Assembly: GCA_003290165.1 (NCBI GenBank)
Contig: QNQO01000590.1
Coordinates: 248,001-312,000, forward strand
DNA from: Berberis thunbergii
Taxonomy: Eukaryota > Streptophyta > Magnoliopsida > Ranunculales > Berberidaceae
Direction: 5' to 3'
DNA length: 64,000 bases
Shown: one piece after another, positions 25,101 through 33,326 of the stretch
Layout of the letters: each line of letters begins with the position of its first letter
Numbering within the stretch: the first letter of the stretch is position 1
Position numbers and translations under genes: made by a program
Notes under the pieces: model-generated
Seen by the model: the letters and a program-made list of their open reading frames with translations, nothing else
Told to the model about the DNA's origin: nothing
The model's database searches: none

Positions 25101-26156
25101 CAAAATAAATAGCTTAAAAAAGAATTAGTTTTAAGAAAAATGATTTTACTTGGAAGAACTTGAAGCCTACTGAGCCCTATCTCATATGTGAATCGTGATC
25201 AATATGCTTAGATTGATTTCAACACTGGCATTTAGTATTTCCACCCATGGTAAGGTTTGCACAATCATATACATCGCGCAAAAATTCTCATACCAAAACA
25301 CTAACATTGTGGCCTCACAGTTTTCCTTTTCGATTTTAACTACAAATACTTGGTGGTATGTCAGTAACAAATTTAGGGCAGTTTTATGTGGGGCTTCAAC
25401 GCAGACAAACCTATTGTCATCCCTTTGAATAAGTGGCTTAGTAGTTCGACTCGCAGTGATCTGCTCACAAATGTTAATGGTTGTAGCTCCTAGATGCCCT
25501 ATGTGGTATTTATCGAAATAGCGTAATACTAGGATATTCAAAGGCAAGATCCAATCACAGATGCATATTATCTAGGATATTAAGGCAATTTTTTTTTAGA
25601 GATGGAACAATTCATGGAACATTCTAACAAAAATCTCCTTTATATTTGATTGGTAAAACCTTGTAATTGAGCTTTCTCACTCACCTTGTAGAGTTTCTTT
25701 ATGATGAATCGAATTCGCAATAACTCGAACACAACTCAAGCAATTCAAAGCAAAATTAATCAAATCAATCAAGAACCTTAACCCTAGAATTCACCACAAA
25801 AACACAAAATTTAGATCATAGAGTTGGATCTTCTTACACGTTAAAGGTGCCGGAAACAGTATCATTGGCGGTTTTCACAGCGGCTTCGAGATCGAAACCT
25901 AGATTAGAAGATCCAGTCTCCTCCGAAGCTCTTGAAGCAGCGTATGAGTTCCAATCGGCAAGAAGAGACGATCCTTTCTGCTGATCGCTGCTGCTCGGAC
26001 CTCCCATGAACCAAGATTGAGCTGTGTTCTGCATAAGTTGAAGGGGGAAAAAGAGAAACACTGATTCTCTGAGAGATGAGGAGGTGAGCAAAGTGTGTGA
26101 AGATAATTGTGAAAGAGATCTGAAGACGAGTGTTAGCTTACCTTGATGTCTGCCAT
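19172..26156 (-). CDS. SFT2: SFT2-like vesicle transport protein
   Basis: This is a tetraspanning Golgi/endosome membrane protein of the Got1/SFT2 family, needed for retrograde vesicle fusion with the Golgi in yeast. Exons in transcript order are 26156-26142, 26028-25838, 19985-19718, 19618-19514 and 19282-19172, giving 690 nt or 229 codons plus TGA. The first coding exon is only 15 nt (MADIK) before NTAQSWFMGG. The soluble N-terminus (SLLADWNSYAAS, ANDTVSGTFNVVSKGVKDLP) is typical of plant SFT2. Four membrane segments follow, from LMYFGLLLATGVFFIFIAF and FAICFTLGCAFIIGSFFAL to the last exon. KGPKNQLAHM and FPGGSAGMKFL are conserved, and the end CFGR is typical. All phases agree. The intron 19986-25837 is 5.85 kb and full of mobile DNA. 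A start at ATGCAG (26035) is also possible if the first intron is retained. Confidence 0.93.
20160..20760. other. possible unclassified element inside the SFT2 intron
   Basis: ATAACGG-rich motifs recur at both sides (CCATAACGGTCC, GGTTATAACGGGATA; ATAACGCCGTTATATCGG, GGCGTTATAACGTCG). A less AT-rich insert between them (20400-20540) resembles a 5' UTR plus ATGGCGAGTTCTGG. No clear terminal inverted repeats or target duplications could be fixed by eye. Confidence 0.3.
21205..22440. mobile_element. long-TIR element, Mutator-like, non-autonomous
   Basis: The two ends are long imperfect inverted repeats. Left pieces TGGCATGTGCCTTGCATG and TTACAAATAGTATTTG face right pieces TGATGCAAGGAACATGCCA and CAAATACGATTTGTAAATA. 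Similarity continues outward for roughly 150-190 bp in all. Arms this long suggest a MULE. No transposase is present. The centre (21480-22100) is Ser/Pro-codon-rich and UTR-like, possibly a captured host fragment. I could not settle a 9-bp target duplication. Confidence 0.5.
23129..23429. mobile_element. Tourist-like MITE, copy 1
   Basis: The ends GGTGTGTTTGGT and ACCAAACACACC bound a nearly palindromic 300-bp element. The same element recurs at 42700-43001, with shared inner pieces such as CACCATTTGATTTTGTGATC. It lies in the large SFT2 intron. The classification comes from the better copy, which has a TTA target duplication. Confidence 0.75.
24191..24364 (+). mobile_element. tRNA-derived SINE with A tail
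   Basis: The Pol III box A-like TGGTCGAGTGGTTAGG (24205-24220) and box B GGTTCGAGACCC are followed by a 3' CCCAGCTCGCTTTCC and a poly(A) run at 24353-24366. A flanking duplication AAATCCAGT(T/C)GAAATA at 24175-24190 and 24364-24379 has one mismatch, as left by LINE-driven insertion. It sits in the SFT2 intron, in the orientation opposite to transcription. Confidence 0.78.
24714..24781. repeat. 23-bp tandem repeat, three units
   Basis: GCTTTGAACTTGGGAACCCA plus GGT is repeated three times at 24714, 24737 and 24760 with a few changes; the third unit is cut at its end. Confidence 0.85.
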
Positions 26157-26382
26157 TAATGGAGTTTTCGAGTGCGTTTTGTGAAGAGTGAAGAGAGAGA
26201 TGTCACCTCTCTACCTACTTGATAGTAAATTACAGGGGGTACCCTTGTGTCTTTTTATGTTTTTCATAGGTAAGCAATGGGTTTATTGGATCCCAGAACT
26301 ATTAAACGCCAGCTTTCGAATTCCAATTTCAAATAAGAGTGAGGCTAGAGAGCGAGGAAACGAGCGAGAGGGGGGGGGCTGC

Positions 26383-27495
26383 GTGCCGCAATTTTTTGTG
26401 CGCGCTTTCCAAGCGGAGTGGACGGCCACCTCTCTTTCCTCACTTTTTTCCTCGCCATTTAGAATTTCCGTTCAAATAAATTCCAAATACTTGTCGATTC
26501 AAATAAATCCCCATGAAATGTTTTGGTGTAGGGAATATAATTCAAATACTTTGTATTTCTTGTTGAGCTTGAAGTGCCAAATAGATAAGATATATTAGAT
26601 AGGGGTGGGCATGATCCGGATCAGTTTCAATCTTAAAAGAACTGAACCGTTTAAATTTAACGAATTTGGTCCAATCCGGAGTTCGTCATTTTAAAGATTG
26701 GGACCGAACCTAATTCAAACCATTTAGAACTGTCTGGTTACTACGGTTGCAAACGGTTCCAAAATAGTAAAATCATGACACGTTCAAGCCATTTAGAACT
26801 CCTTCCCAATGCAAATCCATCGTACTCATTTCCTCTCCCGAGATACCCATTTCTTCTTAGGTACGGTACCTACTCTTAAACCCTAACTCTTCTCTTTTTA
26901 ATTAAAACCCTAATGTTTTCACCTGAATTTTCTGTGCCGCAATTTTTTGTGCGCGCATCCCAAGCGGGGTGGACGGCTCCCACCCCGCCACCTCTCTCTC
27001 CTCGCTCGTTTCCTCGCCATTTAGAATTTCCGTTCAAATAAATTCCAAATACTTGCCGATTCAAATAAATCCCCATGAAGTGTTTTGGTGTAGGGAACAT
27101 AATTCAAATACTTTGTATTTCTTGTTGAGCTTGAAGTGCCAAATAGATAAGATATATTAGATAGGGGTGGGCATGATCCGGATCAGTTTCAATCTTAAGA
27201 GAACTGAACCGTTTAAATTTAACGAATTTGGTCCAATCCGGAGTTCGTCATTTTAAAGATTGGGACCGAACCTAATTCAAACCATTTAGAGCTGTCTGGT
27301 TACTACGGTTGCAAACGGTTCCAAAATAGTAAAATCATGACACGTTCAAGCCATTTAGAACTCCTTCCCAATGCAAATCCATCGTACTCATTTCCTCTCC
27401 CGAGATACCCATTTCTTCTTAGGTACGGTACCTACTCTTAAACCCTAACTCTTCTCTTTTTAATTAAAACCCTAATGTTTTCACCTGAATTTTCT
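26383..27495. repeat. tandem duplication of a 0.55 kb unit
   Basis: 26383-26933 and 26934-27495 are nearly identical direct copies beginning GTGCCGCAATTTTTTGTGCG and ending CACCTGAATTTTCT. They differ by a 12-bp insertion in the second copy (GCTCCCACCCCG region) and scattered substitutions. Each copy includes a TAGGGGTGGGC end motif (26605, 27162), typical of hAT termini, and a leader-like AAACCCTAACTC. Confidence 0.92.
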
Positions 27496-27573
27496 TCGCG
27501 GTGCTCGCAATACGATTCGCAATTGACAGACATAGAGCTAAAGCAATTCGACTAATTCAACGAAGACTACAAA

Positions 27574-27843
27574 GTGATTTGGCACTTGAATCGCTTACGG
27601 AGTTTACTGAACCCAACTTCGGATGAGGTGAGGTCTCGAATAGTGACGGTGAAGAACATAAGGATAACATACTTGGATAAGCTCGTTTCTGATGGGAATT
27701 ACTTATCTGTAGCTGTAACTTGTGTGAGAGTGAAAGTGCAGGAGAATAAGGATTTAGGCTTTACAGTTTTTATGGTTCAAGTAAAATTAGACATGTGTCA
27801 ATTTATGTTAAAAAAAAGGCGGGTTAGAACCAAACTATTTTAA
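27574..27843 (+). other. open stretch of unknown nature next to duplicated DNA
   Basis: About 89 codons read without a stop from ATTTGGCACTTG. The frame also reads upstream to about 27490 with one TAA, starting PEFSSRCSQYDSQLTDIELK. The inner part has protein-like periodicity (LRSLLNPTSDEVRSRIVTVK, ITYLDKLVSDGNYLSVAVTC). I do not recognise the family. It may be a captured or decayed exon, because it lies between the tandem duplication and the large duplicated units. Confidence 0.35.
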
Positions 27844-27925
27844 TTCAAATAATTGGAACCAAACTCGAACCGTTCTACAACGAATCTAGTCGTTTAATAA
27901 TTTACACTATAAGAACCGAACCGTT

Positions 27926-29638
27926 TAGGGATGGCAATGGGGCAGATTTTAGCAAATCCATTATCGTCCCGTCAGTGATTGTGGAGCCTCGAATCCGCCC
28001 CACCAATCAGTTTATATTTTTATTTAAAAACTATTCCCGACCCACACGGATTGGTGAATATCCATCCCACCCCGCCAATCCATTTATGGATCTATGATTT
28101 TAGTGGTGGATGTTGGTTCCCCACCCTAATTTGCCTCGCCAAGCTAAATAAGAAATTGCTTCTTTGGAGTTAAGGGTTAGGTTTGGCTCTGAGTCTGAGT
28201 GAAAAGAGAAAATCAAATCAAAGACTGAAGAATAAAGCAAGGGTCAGATGGTGGATGATCTGATCTGTTAGAGCATTTCCAATCATCTTCCTATAATAGC
28301 TAAAAAGCTATTTTAGGGGTTTCATAAAGAAATTTTTTTCTCTAATCATCCCTATAATAATTCCACAGACAACTTCACCCTAAATTTAGGGGAAAGTTAA
28401 CAATCCTCTATATCTCATATAATAATAATATATTCTCAATATTTAATTTTTTAAATTAAAAACAAATCAAATATAAAAACAAAAGGAAATTAAATTAAGT
28501 TGAAATTAATACTAAATTTTTAAATAATGATAAAAAATCCCAAATTATATTTAAATTAAATTATATTTAATTAGTCAGATTAAATTATATTTAAATAATG
28601 ATAAAAATTAATTACTAATACTACTTTTTTTAACTCTCAAATATTTTATTTAGTCAAATTTAAATTAAGTTGAAATTAATAATAGGATAATAAAAAAAAA
28701 AGTATTTGAATAATAGTATAATTGAAATGCGCAATATTATATATTTAAGTTGAAATTAATAATAGTATATATTTAATAATATTAAAATAATATAATTGAA
28801 ACCAATAATAGCATAATTATATTAAATTGAAATTAAATTGGTATAGAAAAGTTGAAGATATATTAAAATAATGATGAAAAAATTAAAATATGGGATGTGG
28901 TTGGAGGGATGAAGAAATATGGGGATCCATAAATTTAGCTTTTGATAAACATGAGGATGGTCATCCTCATTTTAACTTTTACGATTTGAGATGTTCTTAC
29001 ATATTATATTCTTTCATTTTTATTTTATTTTTCATTTCCCTTTACTGCAAGGGCTTCCCTTTCCATTTACCTTTCATTTTCAATGGAGTGCTTTGTGGTG
29101 GATTCAACAGAAGACATCTCCAAACTCGTTTTCAATGTAGCTTCTCTCATCCCTATTCCCTACTATCTCTTCTCACTCTCATCTATTCTTTTTATTTTTC
29201 TCTTCCCCGACTGCCATTTCCTTAATGATATCCTTCACGCCTTGAGAGGGAATCTTGTCTCTCTCATTTACATTCCTTGCTCAGAGATCTACGCCGGGGT
29301 TGTTTCAAAGTGATAGATTCTTCATACCAAGTACCACCCATCATCATTCCATATTTTCTTTCAAATGAAGGAGTTCTCAAAAGAATAGTGAAAAAGACAA
29401 TAGAGCATTGTCTCATTGCGTATAGGAAGGAGGCCAAGTGAGAGAGAAACAAAGATGAGAGATTGATTGGATTTAGGGTTAGGTATTTTTAATGGCTAGG
29501 GGAATTTCTATAATTTTCTATGCCTAACGGATATCCGTGGGGCGGATATGGCCAAATCTGTATCCGTCCCGAATATTTGATGGATGTTGTTTGGATATCC
29601 ATATCTGCCCTGAAGTTCCTTTAGGCATATCCAAAACT
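27926..29638. mobile_element. hAT-like non-autonomous element, copy A (right end deleted)
   Basis: The left terminus TAGGGATGGCAATGGGGC is preceded by GAACCGTT. The body matches the full copy at 35655-37402. Relative to that copy, about 144 bp including the right terminus is missing: CATATCCAAAAC joins directly to TTCCATGG. The inside is extremely AT-rich at 28380-28880, then holds a coding-like fragment at 29083-29313. Confidence 0.72.
29083..29313 (+). pseudogene. captured first-exon fragment, perhaps ABHD/EMB8-type hydrolase
   Basis: 76 codons from ATG at 29083 give an N-terminus with a membrane-like stretch (LIPIPYYLFSLSSILFIFLF) followed by DILHALRGNLVSLIY and SEIYAGVVSK, then TGA. This order resembles the N-terminus of plant EMB8/ABHD alpha-beta hydrolases, in which a membrane anchor precedes the catalytic domain. 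No catalytic domain follows. The fragment lies inside a transposable element and recurs in copy B, so it looks like transduced host exon DNA. Family assignment is from memory and tentative. Confidence 0.4.
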
Positions 29639-30814
29639 TCCATGGTCGCTCAGGAATTCTATATTACAAATCAGAATGATGTTTGAGGTTGAAGATAAAA
29701 GACGGTTAATATTTACCAAAATATATGAATCTAACGGATCACATAGAAGAGATAAGTTTTATTTAATGGTTGAGATTCATTTCATCCAATGGTTGAGACT
29801 TAAAGTTAGCATTTCTGTCTTACCTTCAATCAATCATTAATAAGAGTGCATGAGTTCGACTCCCATAACTAACATTTTAATATTTATTTATTTTTCTTCA
29901 ATTGTTGATGGTGGCGATTAGGCGTGTAAGTATGAAAGATGAAAACTTGAGGGTAATCATGTTTTGATAAGTTTTAAACTTTTATCATACCAACGACACA
30001 GAAAAATACCCTATTATAGTTATAACGAAAATGACAACTTAAAAACACTTAGTCACCAAAGGAGAACAATTCAAGAGCCCAATAAAAAACCTCCTAGAAA
30101 GAAACATAAACTTAATAAAATAGAGTAAATTAATCATTCATTGAACATAAAACATGCATCTCGAGCAACAACATCCAATTCTCTCTTTGCAAAAATAAGC
30201 ATTTTCAAAATTTTGCAGATCAACTCGCTTTTGCAAATCTTCATGCTGCCGATTACTGTTAGGCAACGAGTATTCCACACCATCATAAGTGTTTTCCCAC
30301 ACAATTATAGTTTCTCATATTATCTACTTTCTTTTTCACACCACCATACTTTTCTACACCACCTACAAAACACAAAAAACCAACATTTTCCCTCCCCATT
30401 CAAATATTTCCCCTCTTCCACATTCACACCTCTTACAAATCTCTCGCCACATTCAAATTTATTGCAAAATCAAAACCAATTTCTTCCATCTTTCTCGAAA
30501 ATCTCTTCATTCTCCCTCAAAATCTCTACACTCTTACTTAAAATCGAAACCCTTAAAAATCGCAACCTTCCCAAAAAGTTTAAGAAAAACAAAGTAATCT
30601 CATGAAAACTTCAGAAATTTTTAATCACAAAAACAAAATAAACTTCATAAATAAAAATATTGTTTGCTTGAGACAGTGCAAGTTTTTTTTTTGCAAAACC
30701 TCGCATTGATTTGGGCGAACAGTAAAAAATTTGATAAAATTTCATGTTCGCTCGGAACTCTGCGAGTTTTTGCAAAAACCTCCCATTGTTCAAGACGAGA
30801 TTTTTCTTTGAGAT

Positions 30815-31720
30815 GGATTTGCGCGACTTTAATAAAATGACCATAACTTGCTAATTTCAAAACATTTTCAAGTGATTCAAGTTGTGTTTATTAAATAACA
30901 ACTTTTATGTTTTGGATAAACTTGAGAATCGGTATTGATCGAGCACATAAGTTGGTCGAAAGTCAGAAATACTATCCCATTTTTATTGCAAGACAAATTT
31001 GCGCGACATTAGTAAAATGACCATAACTTGATCGTTTTAAAACATTTTAAAGTGATTCAAGTTTCATTTATTAGGTAACTCGGAACATTATAATTTTTAT
31101 GTTTTGATCAACTTGAGAATCGGTCTCGATCGAGTACATAAGTTGGTCAAATGTCAGAAACACTATCCTATTTTCATTGTGAGACAAATATGCACAACTT
31201 TAGTAAAATGACCATAACTTGCTAATTTCAAAACATTTTCAAGTAATTCAAGTTATGTTTATTAGATAAATTAGAGTACTACAATTTTAGTGTTTGGATG
31301 ATCTTGAAAATCTATCTTGATCGAGTATATAAGTTAGCAAAAAATCAGGATAACTATTATGTTTTCATTGTGAGACAGATTTGCGCGACTTTAGTAAAAT
31401 GATCATAACTTGTTCATTTCAAAACATTTTCAATTGATTCAAGTTGTGTTTATTAGATAAATTAGAGTACTATAAATTTTGTGTCTCAACTTGAGGATCG
31501 GTATTGATCGAGTACATAAGTTGGCCAAAAGTCAAGAATACTATCCCATTTTTATTGCAAGACAGATTTGCGCGATTTTAATAAAATGATCATAACTTGC
31601 TCATTTCAAAACATTTTCAAGTGATTAAAGTTTTGTTTATTAGATAACTCATAATACTACAACTTTCATGTTTTGATAAGCTTGAGAATCAGTATCACTT
31701 GAGGGTCTAAATTGGTCGAA
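30815..31720. repeat. satellite array, five units of about 188 bp
   Basis: The marker GCGCGAC/GCACAAC recurs at 30821, 31001, 31192, 31383 and 31570, so periods are 180-191 bp. Each unit carries AAATGACCATAACTTG, AAAACATTTTCAAGTGATTC and TTGAGAATCGGT. Units differ by about 10-20 percent, so the array is not very recent. Unit B carries a single copy at about 37850-38060. Confidence 0.88.
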
Positions 31721-31739
31721 AGTTATCTTATTTTCAACT

Positions 31740-32265
31740 TAAGTTTTTGGGTGGTGGTGGTGAAAAGGTAAAAAGCAAAACACAAATAAAAAAGCCCAAC
31801 AATTATTGGGTATCCAATTGGCGAACATTCTAGCCCAAAAGGCTCATTCCTTTCTTCAACCTCGCTTCATCGCCATTTTCACCCTTCAAATCAAACTCAC
31901 CTCTTCATCAACGATCGATTGCAGCAAAGTGTTTGTGAATTCTCTGTTATCTGAGGTTCGTTTTCTTCTATATTCAACTTATCTTTCTTTTCATTCAACT
32001 TATCTTTCTTTTCATATCGATTGAAGTTGTATTTTATGTTCATATTTATAGTTTTGAACTAGTTTGGATGATTAGGGGCGAATTTGCGTTCGTACTTCGT
32101 TTAGGGGTTTTCGGGGTTTGAGCCTTTGAAACTGTGAAAGTTTTGGGGTTCAGGGTATTGGATTGGAGTCTGTAGTCCTCTAAACCACCAAACTAAACCA
32201 CCAAATTTCCCTCCAAAATGGGGTTTTTAGGGTTTCCCAGTGGAGATTTTCTAGTAGAAGTAGAT
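31740..32265 (+). promoter_or_regulatory. duplicate of the TPR-gene promoter and leader exon, cut by a retroelement
   Basis: This matches 38085-38587, directly upstream of the TPR1-like gene: AAGCCCAA... site II-like motifs, the leader CTCTTCATCAACGATCGATT, a donor GAGGTTCG, and intron with GGGTTTTTAGGGTTTCCC. In unit A the copy is followed by the LTR retrotransposon rather than a gene. Whether it still starts transcripts is unknown; if so they would read into the 5' LTR. Confidence 0.7.
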
Positions 32266-32555
32266 TGTTAGGATACCAATCCTATTTAGTATTTACTTGA
32301 GATTAGAATGTCTTAGTTATAACAATATTCTATATAGGGAATATTAGCTTGTTTTGAATTAGGAGTTATTGTTTGATTAGAATTAGGATTGAATTCAATT
32401 AGGAAGTATTATTCTTTGCTTTCAGTTATAAATATATATGATGTAATAGAGTTTAGGTAAGCAATACAAGTTTTATTTAGTTTATTTGGTGGTTGATCCC
32501 CAATCAAAGGATCTAGGTGGTTTGATCTCCAATCAAAAGGTCAAGGTCTCTATTA
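32266..32555 (+). repeat. 5' LTR of the LARP1-carrying element
   Basis: The LTR runs from TGTTAGGATACC to GGTCTCTATTA. It contains the TATA-like TATAAATATATATGATG at 32426-32442, which is the likely promoter. It is followed by TC and then the primer site. Confidence 0.85.
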
Positions 32556-32557
32556 TC

Positions 32558-32570
32558 TGGTATCAGAGCA
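32558..32570 (+). other. primer-binding site, initiator tRNA-Met type
   Basis: TGGTATCAGAGCA is complementary to the 3' end of plant initiator tRNA-Met. It starts two bases after the 5' LTR, as expected. Confidence 0.88.
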
Positions 32571-32674
32571 TCATCGATTCTGAGCCAAATTTTTTCTTGT
32601 TATTTCGTTCTTCACCCTCCGCAACAACCTCCGATCTCCCATATCTTTATCCCAAAAAAAAAAAAAAAAAAATT

Positions 32675-33125
32675 ACCTCGCATCAGCACCGCCGTCGCCA
32701 TCATCAGCATCAACTTCGCAGCAACCGCCGTCGCCATCATCATCAGCATCGACTTCGCAGCAACCGCCGTCGCTACAGCACCGCCTTCGCCACAGCACCT
32801 CCCTTCGCAACATCACCGCCCTTAGCAACCGCACCAACCTTCGCAACAACACCGCCCTCGTAATAGCACAACCTTCGCAGCAACCGCCGTCGCCGTCACT
32901 CCTTCTTCATCTTCGATTCAGCGCATCATCAGCATCATCTTCGATTCCGCGCATCATCTTCCTCTTCGATTCAGCACATCATCAGCATCATCTTCGTTTC
33001 CGAGCATCTTCATCTTCAACCGCAGTCTGTTTCTTCCTCGCAGTCCGTCCCTTAATCGGAACCTCGACACCATCTTCAATCGCAGTCCGTCCCTTAATCG
33101 CAGTCCTCTTCCATCGAAACCTTCT
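32675..33125 (+). repeat. GC-rich low-complexity leader of the LARP1-carrying element
   Basis: Diverged tandem copies of short units such as CGCAGCAACCGCCGTCGCC and ATCATCAGCATCATCTTCG fill the leader between the primer site and the ORF. The composition is unlike the surrounding AT-rich DNA. No long ORF reads through toward 33327. Confidence 0.8.
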
Positions 33126-33326
33126 TCATCGCCTTCATCACATAGAGATATTCAGTGAAGCAGAAATCGCCTTCATCACAAGTAGCAGCAGAAATCGAAA
33201 AAAAAAAAAAAAAACTATTGCTGAATTTCAGTGAAGCAACAGTAGCAAAACCGCGATTTGCACCCATAAAGATATTCACACCGGGATTTTGGACCATCGA
33301 GATTCGCACCAACAACCCTTTTTATA

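Noticed and set aside
30141..30605. A 154-codon open frame rich in Ser, Phe, His and Asn
   Set aside because: It is low-complexity AT/C-rich DNA within a repeat unit, with no conserved motif, and is absent from unit B.
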